NCBI GenBank assembly: GCA_963755815.1
Contig: CAVWLF010000026.1
Coordinates: 248,001-312,000 of the forward strand
From: Palsa-506 sp963755815
Lineage (GTDB): Bacteria; Actinomycetota; Actinomycetes; Streptosporangiales; Streptosporangiaceae
Direction of reading: 5' to 3'
DNA length: 64,000 nt
The notes beneath the pieces were generated by a model. That model was not told the origin of the DNA and made no database searches. It worked only from the letters and a program-made list of their open reading frames with translations. Position 1 is the first letter of the stretch, and each line of letters starts with the position of its first letter. Of the stretch, positions 1 through 10,962 are shown piece by piece. The translations under genes were made by a program, and so were the position numbers.

Positions 1-536
1 CCGGAGGACCGCACGCCGAACCACTGCTGGGCGCCGTACTCCTCGAACCGCTCCACCTCGGTGAACCCCAGCCTCGCCGCGAGGCGCATCGCGCGGTCAT
101 TGGCGATCTGGGTGCAAAGCACCAGCGGCTCGCCGGGAAGCGCGCCGTCGAACCAGGCGAGTGCCGCTACGCAAGCCTCGTAGGCGTACCCGTGCCCCCA
201 CGCCTGGGGCAGGAACATGTAGCCGAGCTCGGGTTCCCCAGCCTCCGGGCGGACGTGACCCGGACGCCCTGCGTCCCGCCGGTCGAGCAGCGTGATGAAG
301 CCGATCATCGCTTCGTTGAGATCGACCACGAAGAGGCCAGAGCGCCACGCTGGCACCTCAGGCACCTCGCGCTCCAGCTCGTCACGCGACCGGGGACCGC
401 CGATATAGGTGCCCACCTCCGGCGAGGTGAACAACTCGATCAGCGCCGGACGGTCCCGGGCCTCGGGCCCGCGAAGCATGAGCCGCTCGGTCTTGATCGG
501 GGCTGGAGGCCAGGCGACGGGTCCGGGCTCAGTCAT
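1..536 (-). CDS. GNAT (RimJ/RimL-type) N-acetyltransferase, 3' end cut by window
   Basis: Reading the minus strand from the ATG at 536 gives an open frame of 178 codons that runs off the left edge. It opens with the RimJ/RimL pattern IKTERLMLRGPEARD, followed by a central ELGYMFLPQAWGHGYAYEA (acetyl-CoA-binding loop) and IANDRAMRLAARLGFTEVER (the usual N..S/A..EKLGF motif). The family moves an acetyl group from acetyl-CoA to an amine, either a protein N-terminus or a small molecule; the substrate cannot be told. About the expected length for the family (around 180-190 residues) is present, so only a few residues are probably missing. It is transcribed away from the PRC-barrel gene. Family assignment is firm. 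Confidence 0.85.
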   Translation of the reverse strand, partial: MTEPGPVAWPPAPIKTERLMLRGPEARDRPALIELFTSPEVGTYIGGPRSRDELEREVPEVPAWRSGLFVVDLNEAMIGFITLLDRRDAGRPGHVRPEAGEPELGYMFLPQAWGHGYAYEACVAALAWFDGALPGEPLVLCTQIANDRAMRLAARLGFTEVERFEEYGAQQWFGVRSS

Positions 537-608
537 GGCGGGCAATCTATCGCGCCCGGCCGGGCCGGAGCCTGAGGCCGACAGCGGCTCGCGACCATGG
601 GCTGCGCT

Positions 609-1250
609 CTAGCCGGGGTGATCGATGTCCACGGGCGGAAGGTTCTCCACCTGCTGCTTGGTGATGTTGAGCCGGATTCCGTCCTGGATTCCGGTCACGG
701 CGCTGACCGGGATGGCCACTTGCTTGCGCCCCCACAGATGTCCCTCCCGGAGTAGCACGTGGGTAATCCGGCGGTCGTCCGGATCGACGATCAGGCCCTG
801 CACCCGCCCGATCTCACCATCGAGAGCATGGACGTGCTCACCGGGATGCACCTGTGTTTCACCCGCCGGGACAACCTCCTGGACAATGAACCGGGCCGGC
901 CGCGACATGGGGGAGGCGCCGGGGGCCTGCATGCTGAGGGCCCCAACGGGTCCTGGTCTCACCACGGGTATGGCCGGCCCCTCGCCGCGGCCTCCTACTC
1001 GCTCTTTGTGCTCGGCGTGGTCGAGCCTGCCGAACTCGACGAGGGTGCAACGCAGCCTGATTTCGCCGGACGTGGTGTCGACCAGGTCCAGGGGGACAAG
1101 CCGACCGGGATGCCGCCCGTGCCCGGGCTCGATGACAAGATGCGTGACCGTATCAGTAGCCGGATCCATGATTATGCGGCGGATCTCGCCGCACGGACCG
1201 TCCGAGCAGCTTGCCTTGGCCCCGATCGCGAATCGTGTCTGGTATGCCAT
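609..1250 (-). CDS. PRC-barrel domain protein (two PRC-barrel repeats)
   Basis: The 213-residue protein starts at ATG 1250 behind a good Shine-Dalgarno sequence (GAGGGGAAGG read on the minus strand). Residues about 5-75 (IGAKASCSDGPCGEIRRIIMD) and about 125-205 (PGEHVHALDGEIGRVQGLIVDPDDRRITHVLL) each look like a PRC-barrel: a small beta-barrel found in RimM, photosynthetic reaction centres and many stand-alone actinobacterial proteins. The two halves are joined by a Pro/Gly-rich linker. There is no signal peptide or membrane segment. PRC-barrels usually mediate protein or RNA contacts; the specific role here is unknown. The neighbouring tRNA gene lies upstream on the same strand. Confidence 0.75.
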   Translation of the reverse strand: MAYQTRFAIGAKASCSDGPCGEIRRIIMDPATDTVTHLVIEPGHGRHPGRLVPLDLVDTTSGEIRLRCTLVEFGRLDHAEHKERVGGRGEGPAIPVVRPGPVGALSMQAPGASPMSRPARFIVQEVVPAGETQVHPGEHVHALDGEIGRVQGLIVDPDDRRITHVLLREGHLWGRKQVAIPVSAVTGIQDGIRLNITKQQVENLPPVDIDHPG

Positions 1251-1347
1251 TGCCGCCTTCCCCTCCCAGGCTAGCTCTGGCCGCTGGCGTCGCCAGTACG
1301 GGCAGCACCGCAGTCCGGCTATCTGTGCCCTGAGCTGGGAGTTTGGC

Positions 1348-1424
1348 TGGCGCGCCTGGCAGGACTCGAACCTGCGACCGGCTGCTTAGAAGGCAGCTGC
1401 TCTGTCCAGCTGAGCTACAGGCGC
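1348..1424 (-). tRNA. tRNA-Arg (anticodon UCU)
   Basis: Read on the minus strand the element folds as a complete cloverleaf: 7-bp acceptor stem (GCGCCTG / CAGGCGC), D-arm with AGCTGGA, anticodon stem GCTGC/GCAGC with loop CTTCTAA giving anticodon TCT, a 5-nt variable region and a T-arm with TTCGAGT. The discriminator base is G and CCA is encoded (1348-1350). The body is 74 nt plus CCA. UCU reads the rare AGA/AGG arginine codons in this GC-rich genome. Confidence 0.97.
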
Positions 1425-1576
1425 CCGGACTTATTGTGCACGACCAGCGTCATGCGCTCGACCCGGCCGATGCGGAATCCGCCGGGCGGAGCCGGGCCCG
1501 GCGATGACCGCGGTAATGGCCCTGGCCATGGGCCGCCCGGCGCGGGGCGCCCCTGCCCTCCCTATCGTCGTGTCCC

Positions 1577-2695
1577 GTGAAACGCCTTGCCGAGCGAGCC
1601 GCGCCCGCCGCGCCGGCCACGCCCGCCGTGACTGCCAGGGCGGCGGCCTGGCCGGCCTGCCGGTGGCCGGTGGCCGGCGGCATCGTGGCGGGCGTCGCCG
1701 CGGACCGGCTGCTCGGCGACCCGCGCCGCGGGCATCCGGTGGCGATCTTCGGCCGGGCCGCCCAGGCGGCGCAGGACCGCTGCTACGCGGACAGCAGGTT
1801 GCGCGGACTGGTGTACGCCGCGGGCTGCGTTATGCCCGTCCTGGCCGCTGCCGCGATGGCCGACCGGCTTTCCCGGCCGCGGCCGTGGGCGCGGCTGGTC
1901 CTGACCGCAACCACCGCATGGGCGGTCACCGGCGCGGCCTCGCTGGCGGCGGAGGCCGGGCGGATTCGCGCTGCCCTGTCGGCCGGGGACCTGCCGGCGG
2001 CGCGGGCCGCGCTGCCCAGCCTGTGCGGCCGCGATCCGGCCGGGCTGGGCGAGGCCGAACTGGTCCGCGCGGTGATCGAGTCCGTCGCCGAGAACACCAG
2101 CGACGCGGCCGTCGCGCCGGTGCTCTGGGGCGCGGTAGCCGGGCTGCCCGGCCTGGCCGCGTACCGGGCGGTGAACACGCTGGACTCGATGGTCGGCTAC
2201 CGATCGCGGAAGTACGCGCGGTTCGGCTGGGCGTCGGCCCGGCTCGATGACGTGGCCAACTGGGGACCCGCGCGGCTCACCGGCCTGCTGGCCGTGGCCT
2301 GCGCCCCGGTCGCCGGCGGCAGCCCGGCCGCCGCGTGGCGGGCCATGCGCCGGTACGGTTCGCGGCATCCCAGCCCGAACGCGGGCCGCTGCGAGGCGGC
2401 CTTCGCCGGGGCGCTCGGCATCCGGCTCGGCGGGACCAGCGCCTACGGCGGGACGAGCGAGCACCGGCCGGTGCTCGGCGACGGGCGTGCTCCCGGGCCC
2501 GCCGACATCGACCGCGCGGTCCGGCTGTCCCGGGCCGTGACCATCGCGGCGACCGGGATCGCGGCGCTGACGGCCGCGGTCCTGGCGGGCCAGCCGGGCT
2601 CCGGCGCCCCGGATCTGACACGATCGTGGGGGAGCGGGTCACGGCCAGCGGTGTCCGGGCGCGCGGCAGCCATGGCAGGGAGGGAGAGCGGGTGA
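1577..2695 (+). CDS. cobD: Adenosylcobinamide-phosphate synthase CobD/CbiB
   Basis: The product (372 residues from GTG 1577) is an integral membrane enzyme of the CobD/CbiB family, which joins adenosylcobyric acid to the aminopropanol(-phosphate) side arm. The family hallmarks are DRLLGDPRRGHPV near residues 40-53, ESVAENTSDAAVAPVLWG and NTLDSMVGYRSRKYARFGW in the middle, and RYGSRHPSPNAGRCEAAFAGAL. The first ~30 residues are Ala/Pro-rich and poorly conserved, so a downstream start is possible. The last ~35 residues after the membrane part also look nonconserved. It overlaps cobQ by 4 nt (GTGA), implying translational coupling. No B12 riboswitch is visible upstream. Confidence 0.93.
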   Translation: MKRLAERAAPAAPATPAVTARAAAWPACRWPVAGGIVAGVAADRLLGDPRRGHPVAIFGRAAQAAQDRCYADSRLRGLVYAAGCVMPVLAAAAMADRLSRPRPWARLVLTATTAWAVTGAASLAAEAGRIRAALSAGDLPAARAALPSLCGRDPAGLGEAELVRAVIESVAENTSDAAVAPVLWGAVAGLPGLAAYRAVNTLDSMVGYRSRKYARFGWASARLDDVANWGPARLTGLLAVACAPVAGGSPAAAWRAMRRYGSRHPSPNAGRCEAAFAGALGIRLGGTSAYGGTSEHRPVLGDGRAPGPADIDRAVRLSRAVTIAATGIAALTAAVLAGQPGSGAPDLTRSWGSGSRPAVSGRAAAMAGRESG

Positions 2696-4209
2696 ACGGC
2701 GCGCTGCTCGTCGCGGGTACCACGTCAGATGCCGGGAAGAGCGTGCTCACCGCGGGATTGTGCCGGTGGCTGCATCGCCGCGGCGTCTCGGTGGCCCCGT
2801 TCAAGGCGCAGAACATGTCGCTGAACTCGTTCGTCACCCTGGATGGCGCCGAGATCGGCCGGGCGCAGGCGATGCAGGCGGCCGCGGCCGGCATCGAGCC
2901 CGACGCGCGGATGAACCCGGTGCTGCTCAAGCCGGGCAGCGACCGGCGCAGCCAGGTGGTGCTGCTCGGGCACCCGGACGGCGAGGTCGACGCGGTCGAG
3001 TACCGCAGCCACTCGGGCCGGCTGCTGGACGTGGCGCTGGACAGCCTGGCGCAGCTGCGGCGCGAGTTCGACGTGGTGATCTGCGAGGGGGCAGGCAGCC
3101 CGGCCGAGATCAACCTGCGCGATACCGACATCGCCAACATGGGGCTGGCCCGGGCCGCGGGCCTGCCGGTCATCGTGGCGGGCGACATCGACCGGGGCGG
3201 GGTGTTCGCGGCGCTGCACGGCACGCTGGCCCTGCTCTCGCCCGCGGATCAGGCGCTGGTGGCCGGGTTCGTGATCAACAAGTTCCGCGGCGCGCCCGAG
3301 CTGCTGGAGAGCGGACTGCGGATGCTGCGGGAGCTGACCGGCCGGCCGGTGCTCGGGGTGGTGCCGTGGCAGGACGGGCTGTGGCTGGACGCCGAGGACT
3401 CGCTCGCGCTCGACTCCTGGGCTGCCTCCGGGGGGCCCGCCGGGCCAGGTGGCGGCCCGGCGGGGACGGACGTGCTGCGGGTGAGCGTGGTCCGGCTGCC
3501 GCGGATCAGCAACTTCACCGATATCGATGCCATCGGAAACGAGCCCGGGGTGCTGGTGCGCTTCGCCCGGGCGCCGGCCGAGCTGGCCGACGCCGACCTC
3601 GTCGTGCTGCCCGGTACCCGCGCAACTGTCTCTGACCTGGCCTGGCTGCGTGATCGCGGGTTCGCCGACGTGATCGCCGCGCGGGCCCGGAAGGGACTCC
3701 CGGTGCTCGGCATCTGCGGCGGCTACCAGATGCTGGGCCGCCAGATCGACGACGAGGTCGAGTCCGGCGCCGGGCGGGTGGCCGGCCTGGGGTTGCTGCC
3801 GGTGCGGGTGGAGTTCGGCGCGGCGAAACGGCTGGGCCGGCCTGCTGGTTCTGCCTACGGCACGCCGGTGATCGGATACGAGATCCACCACGGTGTCGCG
3901 GTCGCCGACGGCGGCGAGCCGTTCCTGGACGGCTGCCGCAGCGGCGCCGTGTGGGGCACCAGCTGGCACGGCACGATGGAAAACGACTCGTTCCGGCGGG
4001 CGTTCCTGACCGAGGTCGCCGCACTCGCCGGGCGGGACTTCGCGCCCGCGCCCGGCACTGACTTCGCCGCGCTGCGGGAGGCTCGCCTCGATGTGCTGGG
4101 CGACCTGGTGACGGCCCATCTCGACACGGATGCGCTGCTCAGCCTGATCACCGGCGGGCCGCCGCGCGGGCTGCCGGTCGTCCCCCCGGCGGGCGGGCTC
4201 GACTCATGA
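2692..4209 (+). CDS. cobQ: Cobyric acid synthase CobQ (glutamine-hydrolysing)
   Basis: CobQ amidates the b, d, e and g side chains of adenosylcobyrinic acid a,c-diamide using glutamine and ATP. From the chosen GTG (2692) it is 505 residues, the family's usual length. The N-terminal P-loop TTSDAGKS lies at residues 9-16 and is followed by PFKAQNMSLNS and CEGAGSPAEINLRDTDIANM. The C-terminal class-I amidotransferase domain has the nucleophile Cys342 in LGICGGYQ and His399/400 in GYEIHHG. The start is supported by AGGGAGGGAGAG just upstream and the 4-nt overlap with cobD; a longer in-frame extension upstream has no homology. Its stop overlaps the next gene (ATGA). Confidence 0.95.
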   Translation: MNGALLVAGTTSDAGKSVLTAGLCRWLHRRGVSVAPFKAQNMSLNSFVTLDGAEIGRAQAMQAAAAGIEPDARMNPVLLKPGSDRRSQVVLLGHPDGEVDAVEYRSHSGRLLDVALDSLAQLRREFDVVICEGAGSPAEINLRDTDIANMGLARAAGLPVIVAGDIDRGGVFAALHGTLALLSPADQALVAGFVINKFRGAPELLESGLRMLRELTGRPVLGVVPWQDGLWLDAEDSLALDSWAASGGPAGPGGGPAGTDVLRVSVVRLPRISNFTDIDAIGNEPGVLVRFARAPAELADADLVVLPGTRATVSDLAWLRDRGFADVIAARARKGLPVLGICGGYQMLGRQIDDEVESGAGRVAGLGLLPVRVEFGAAKRLGRPAGSAYGTPVIGYEIHHGVAVADGGEPFLDGCRSGAVWGTSWHGTMENDSFRRAFLTEVAALAGRDFAPAPGTDFAALREARLDVLGDLVTAHLDTDALLSLITGGPPRGLPVVPPAGGLDS

Positions 4210-4634
4210 GGTGGGAAGGCCCGGACGGCTACTGGGCCAGCGACGACGCCGCGCTGACCGATATCGGCCGGGTGCACAAATGGATGAGCGAGGAGAGCTA
4301 CTGGGCCGCGGGCCGGCCCTACGAGGTCATGCTGCGAGCGGTCGAGAACTCCCTGGTCGTGGGCCTCTTTACCGCTGACGGGGAGCAGGCCGGCTTCTCC
4401 CGGTTCGTCACCGACTACGCCACGTTCGCCTGGCTCTGCGACGTATTCGTGGACTCGTCGCACCGCGGCCATGGCGCCGGCTCGTTCCTGGTCCGAACGG
4501 CCGTCACGCACCCGGCCGTGCGCGATCTCCGCCAGGTCCTGGCCACCCAGCCCGGTCGCAGCCTCTACCGGCGGCATGGCTACGACGAGCTGGCCAGCCC
4601 CGAGCGCTGGATGGAGCGCCCGGGCACAGGCTGA
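4206..4634 (+). CDS. Small GNAT-family N-acetyltransferase
   Basis: The 142-residue protein begins at an ATG that overlaps the cobQ stop by 4 nt. It carries a compact GNAT fold: DYATFAWLCDVFVDSSHRGHGAGSFLVRT is the beta4-alpha3 acetyl-CoA loop (R/Q-x-x-G-x-G/A pattern), followed by LATQPGRSLYRRHGYDEL. Such short acetyltransferases act on unknown small substrates. Co-transcription with cobD-cobQ is likely from the overlap, but no link to cobalamin synthesis is known to me. It is the last gene of this plus-strand run and converges with the MFS gene. Confidence 0.85.
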   Translation: MRWEGPDGYWASDDAALTDIGRVHKWMSEESYWAAGRPYEVMLRAVENSLVVGLFTADGEQAGFSRFVTDYATFAWLCDVFVDSSHRGHGAGSFLVRTAVTHPAVRDLRQVLATQPGRSLYRRHGYDELASPERWMERPGTG

Positions 4635-4679
4635 TGCCCGCGCCGGGAAGGCGCCCGGCCGGTGGCGCCCCGGCCGCGG

Positions 4680-5996
4680 CTAGTGCTCGGGCAGCGGCGC
4701 CGGATCGGACCCGGGCACCGGATCGGTCCCCGGAACCGGGCCGTCCCCGGGCGTCCGGCCGGCGCCGAGCGGCCGCAGCGTGGCGTGCCGCACCGCCGGG
4801 ATCAGCGCGCCGAGCAGCAGCGCGCCGCCGACGCAGGCGAGGCCGCCGCTGACCACCGAGGTGGTCAGCGAGAACAGCTCGGCTACCCCGCCCGCCTCGA
4901 CGTTGCCCAGCGCCGGGGCGCTGTTGACCTGGGCCAGGTACAGGCTGCTCACCCGGCCCCGCAGCTGATCGGGCGTGTAGTGCTGCAGCAGCGCGTTGCG
5001 CAGCACCTCGGAGATCAGGTCGCTCATGCCGGCCAGCGCGAGGAACGCGAGCCCCACGGCCAGGCTGCTGGCCAGGCCGAAGCCGACGATGGAGGCCCCC
5101 CACATGATGCCCGCGCCGATCACCACCAGGCCCGGCCGCCGCACGTGACTGGTCCAGCCGCTGGTGGCCGCTCCGATGATCGCGCCCGCGGCCGGTGCCG
5201 CAGTCAGCAGCCCGAACGTGCCGGGACCGCCGTGGAAATGCTCACTGGCCAGCGCCGGGAACAGCGCGGCCGGCATCCCGAAGATCATCGCGTTGGTGTC
5301 GATCAGGAGCATGCCGCCGATGACGCCGTTGTGCCGCACGAACCGGAAACCCTCGGCCAGCGCCTGCAGCCCCGGCCGCTGGCCGCCCGGCGCGGGCGGC
5401 AGCGGGCGGATGAAGTGCACGGCGATACCGAAGACGGCGAAGCCGACCGCGTCGATGGCGTAGCACACGGCCAGGCCGGGGCCGGCGATCAGGGCTCCGG
5501 CCAGCGCGGGGCCGCCGAGGCTCGCTAGCTGACCGCTCATCGAGTTCAGCGCCGCGGCGGCGGCCAGCCGCCCCGGCCCGACCAGGGCGGGCCCGGCCGC
5601 CGTGGACGCGGGCGAGCTGAGGCCCGCGGTCAGGCCGATCAGCAGGGTTATCACGTAGATCGGCCACAGGGCCGGGTGGTCGAGCAGGCTGTTGATCATC
5701 AGCAGCACGGCCAGCAGCGCCTGCGGAATCCGCACGACGGCGAGCAGCTTGCGCCGGTCATGCCGGTCAGCGAGCACGCCGCCGGCCAGCAGCCCGATCA
5801 GCATCCCGGCACTATCGGACACGCTGACCAGGCTGACCGCCAGCGAGGAGTGGGTCAGCCCGTAGACCTGCCAGTTCGCGGCCGCGGTAGCCAGCGCGTT
5901 GCCGACCATGGACGCGGTCCGCCCGGTGAACAGCCAGCGGAAGTCGCGGCTTTCCCGCAGCGGAGCGACGTCGATGACGATCTGCCCGACGCGCAT
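4680..5996 (-). CDS. MFS transporter (EntS-like exporter)
   Basis: The protein (438 residues from ATG 5996) is a 12-helix major facilitator. An N-terminal FRWLFTGRTASMVGNALATAAANWQVYGLT and the loop motif GGVLADRHDRRKLL (motif A) place it with the EntS-type efflux group. The C-terminus is a short Pro/Gly/Asp tail with near-repeats (PVPGTDPVPGSDPAP). A TTG 45 nt further upstream would also be in frame, but the ATG has a GGGGTGGC sequence in front of it and a better family start. It is divergent from cobN with about 160 nt between start codons. The substrate is unknown; export of a siderophore or drug is typical. Confidence 0.85.
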   Translation of the reverse strand: MRVGQIVIDVAPLRESRDFRWLFTGRTASMVGNALATAAANWQVYGLTHSSLAVSLVSVSDSAGMLIGLLAGGVLADRHDRRKLLAVVRIPQALLAVLLMINSLLDHPALWPIYVITLLIGLTAGLSSPASTAAGPALVGPGRLAAAAALNSMSGQLASLGGPALAGALIAGPGLAVCYAIDAVGFAVFGIAVHFIRPLPPAPGGQRPGLQALAEGFRFVRHNGVIGGMLLIDTNAMIFGMPAALFPALASEHFHGGPGTFGLLTAAPAAGAIIGAATSGWTSHVRRPGLVVIGAGIMWGASIVGFGLASSLAVGLAFLALAGMSDLISEVLRNALLQHYTPDQLRGRVSSLYLAQVNSAPALGNVEAGGVAELFSLTTSVVSGGLACVGGALLLGALIPAVRHATLRPLGAGRTPGDGPVPGTDPVPGSDPAPLPEH

Positions 5997-6159
5997 GCCA
6001 CCCCGATTCGCAACTTCCTGTTTATAGCGACTCTCTCGCAACCTAGGTCGTCACGCCAGGCCCGCCCTACCCGCCCGGCCGGATCCCGGACCCGCCGCCG
6101 CGGCGGCACGCGCCGGGCATCGGCGCAGCCGTGCGTCGCGGACATGCGAGGATCGTGCG

Positions 6160-8470
<2,311 letters not shown>

Positions 8471-8484
<14 letters not shown>

Positions 8485-9910
8485 TGATCCGGCCGAGGTC
8501 GGCGGGGCTGATCAATCCGCAGCGGCCGGTGCCGCCGCGGCGGTAAGCGACGCCGTGGCCAGGGACGTCACGGCGGTGCTCAGGTTCGCGGCGGAGGAGG
8601 TCGTGCCCCGGCTCGCCGCCACCTCGGGCGAGATCGACGCGGTGCTGCACGCCCTGGCCGGCGGTTACGTGCCGGCCGGGCCGTCCGGCTCGCCCACCCG
8701 CGGCCTGGTCAACGTGCTGCCGACCGGCCGCAACTTCTACTCGGTCGACCCGAAGGCGATCCCGTCCCGCAACTCGTGGGACACCGGCCGCGCGCTGGCC
8801 GACTCGCTGCTGGCCAGGCACCTGGCCGACGAGGGCGCGTACCCGCGCTGCGTCGGGCTGACCGTGTGGGGCACGTCGGCGATGCGGACGCAGGGCGACG
8901 ACATCGCCGAGGTGCTCGCGCTGATCGGCTGCCAGCCGGTCTGGGATGACGCCTCCCGCCGGGTGACCGGGTTCGAGGTGCTGCCGCTGGCCGAGCTCGG
9001 CCGGCCGCGGATTGACGTGACGCTGCGCATTTCCGGTTTCTTCCGCGACGCGTTCCCGCACGTCATCGCGCTGCTGGATGAGGCGATCGCGATGGTGGCC
9101 GGGCTGGACGAGCCCGCCGAGTCCAACTACCTGCGGGCGCACGCCGTGGCCGACCACGCCGGGCACGGCGACTGGCGGCGGGCCACGACGCGGATCTTCG
9201 GCTCCAAGCCGGGCGCGTACGGGGCCGGGCTGCTGCCGCTGATCGACGCGCGGAACTGGCGCGACGATCGTGACCTGGCCGAGGTCTACGCCGTCTGGGG
9301 CGGCTACGCCTACGGCGCCGGCCTGGACGGCAGGCCGGCCAGGCCGGACATGGAAGGCGCCTTCCGGCGGATCGCGGTGGCCGCCAAGAACACCGATACC
9401 CGCGAGCACGACATCGCCGACTCCGATGACTACTTCCAGTACCACGGCGGCATGGTCGCCATGGTGCGGTCGCTGACCGGCAGCAACCCGGCGGCCTACA
9501 TCGGCGACTCGGCCGTCCCGGACGCGGTGAAGACGCGGACGCTGGCCGAGGAGACCCGCCGGGTGTTCCGCGCCCGGGTGGTGAACCCGCGCTGGATTGC
9601 CGCGATGCGCCGCCATGGCTATAAGGGCGCCTTCGAGCTCGCCGCGACGGTGGACTACCTGTTCGGCTACGACGCGACCGCCGGAGTAGTGGCCGACTGG
9701 ATGTACGAGCAGCTGGCTGTCTCCTACGTGTTCGACCCGGAGAACCGCGCGTTCATGGAGAAGTCCAACCCGTGGGCGCTGCGCGGAATCGCCGAGCGGC
9801 TGCTGGAGGCGGCCGACCGCGGACTCTGGGCGGAGCCCGACGCCAAGACGATCGACCAGCTGCGGCAGGTCTATCTCGACCTGGAAGGCGACATCGAGGC
9901 CGGTAGCTAG
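8471..9910 (+). CDS. cobN: Cobaltochelatase subunit CobN, C-terminal part (gene split)
   Basis: This encodes the last ~480 residues of CobN, in the frame one base ahead of the first part. It holds the strongly conserved block EEVVPRLAATSGEIDAVLHA, YVPAGPSGSPTRG, NVLPTGRNFYSVDPKAIPS, GLTVWGTSAMRTQGDDIAE, WGGYAYGAGLDG and MEKSNPWALRGIAERLLEAA. GTG 8471 overlaps the stop of the first part by 14 nt and is the likeliest independent start; GTG 8555 is an alternative. The frame is open upstream to about 8315 but that stretch is a shadow of the first part. Together the two halves equal a full CobN (~1250 residues), so this is either a genuine two-piece subunit, a frameshifted gene, or a sequencing error. 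Confidence 0.85.
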
Positions 9911-10053
9911 CCCGGCGTCGCCCGGCGACCGGGGGGCGGAGCGCCAGCCAGCCGGGCGGCGGCCGTACGGCTAGCCTCGCCAGGCCTGCGTGAGCGAACG
10001 GACGCCGATCACCCGCGATCCGGCATCGTCGTCCCGGCGGGTACTGACCGGGC

Positions 10054-10341
10054 TCAGGCCCGGGCGGCTGCGGAGCGATCGATAGAGAGGTACCAGGAGC
10101 CACCCGCGAAATTCCCGGCCGCCAGGGCCAGGAAAAGGGCCGCCCATCCGTAGACGCCGTACGAGAGGCACACGACGCCCGCGCCGGCCGCGACACTGCC
10201 ACCGGCAATGCGCATGACCCCGAATGCGCGGAGGTGACGGTATTCCCATGGGCTGATCAGGCGCTGCATGCCGGGCCGCGGGGGAGATTGCCACCACCCG
10301 CGCAGACCTTTCGCAGCGGTGTTGTCGTTCGGTGCGTTCAT
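10054..10341 (-). CDS. Small conserved membrane protein
   Basis: The 95-residue protein starts at ATG 10341 with an ideal AGGAGG 8 nt upstream. The N-terminal ~45 residues are polar and contain LISPWEYRHLRAFGVMRIAGGSV; two hydrophobic segments follow (about 48-66 and 68-84, GAGVVCLSYGVYGWAALFLALAA). Similar short two-helix proteins are common in actinobacteria but have no known function. A perfect AT-rich palindrome lies about 47 nt upstream of the start and may be its operator. It is divergent from the DUF6412-yidC pair. Confidence 0.7.
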   Translation of the reverse strand: MNAPNDNTAAKGLRGWWQSPPRPGMQRLISPWEYRHLRAFGVMRIAGGSVAAGAGVVCLSYGVYGWAALFLALAAGNFAGGSWYLSIDRSAAARA

Positions 10342-10387
10342 CGGGATCGCCTCCTGCGAGCGCCGTGTCGGTCACCCGGTCATCTAT

Positions 10388-10401
10388 TGATATAGATATC
10401 A
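10388..10401. promoter_or_regulatory. AT-rich palindrome, candidate operator
   Basis: TGATATAGATATCA is a perfect 6-2-6 palindrome in an otherwise GC-rich region, inside the AT-rich run 10381-10412 between the small membrane protein (10341, minus strand) and the DUF6412 gene. Position and symmetry suggest a repressor site for the minus-strand gene. The binding protein is unknown. Confidence 0.5.
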
Positions 10402-10520
10402 CTTTGATAGCCTAGTCGTCAACGGTGGCGGTATTGAGGCTGCTGTCGCCAGCCGGACGCGCCTACACTCGAGGTGGCGGGCCCGGGTGGGCTTGCCCCG
10501 AAGACTCTCCGGAGGCCATC

Positions 10521-10826
10521 GTGCTGCTGACCGGGCTGCCCGGCCTGATCGGGCAGCTGGCTGGCTACTGGCACCTTGTCAGCCAGCCCCTGTCGACGCC
10601 GTCCGGCCTGCTGGCGCTCGCGGCGATAGCCCTGACCGGCATGCTGGTCGCGCTGATCGCGCGCAACGCGGGCGTCACCGCCGCCCTCACCACGCTGCCG
10701 CTGACCAGCCGCGCGACTGCGCTGCGGGAGAAGGCCTGGCTGGCGCGGTTCCAGCGGCAGCTCGACCCCGACGCGGCCGGCCGGGCCAGGCCGAGAGCAC
10801 CCTCGGCGGTCCCGGCGGCCGCCTGA
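10521..10826 (+). CDS. DUF6412-type small membrane protein
   Basis: From GTG 10521 (GGAGG 5 nt upstream) the product has 101 residues: two hydrophobic helices (about 1-20 and 28-50), then a basic juxtamembrane stretch ending in LDPDAAGRARPRAPSA. This arrangement and the DPDAxGRxRPRAP tail are what I recall of DUF6412, which typically sits directly upstream of a YidC homologue in actinobacteria, as it does here. The in-frame sequence upstream of GTG 10521 lacks homology. A role with the insertase is inferred only from gene order. Confidence 0.65.
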   Translation: MLLTGLPGLIGQLAGYWHLVSQPLSTPSGLLALAAIALTGMLVALIARNAGVTAALTTLPLTSRATALREKAWLARFQRQLDPDAAGRARPRAPSAVPAAA

Positions 10827-10962
10827 CGATCCGCCTTTCCCCACCGGCGCAGGCCGGGCGCGTCCGTGTGGCCGCGCGCCGGCCTGATCGGGCCCGGGCG
10901 CGGCACGCCTCGCGGCCGTCTCCAGCTGTCATCCATCTGCGACCCGCTGGAGGGTATCGGTC

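Noticed and set aside
625..1389. Long open frame on the plus strand across the PRC-barrel gene and tRNA
   Set aside because: It is antisense to a clear gene, has no homology and runs through the tRNA; open antisense frames are expected at this GC content.
1300..1430. tRNA gene as an integration site for a mobile island
   Set aside because: No integrase, no duplicated tRNA 3' end and no change of composition nearby.
2725..4119. 464-codon antisense frame across cobQ
   Set aside because: Codon-bias shadow of cobQ; composition is Arg/Pro/His-rich with no recognisable domain.
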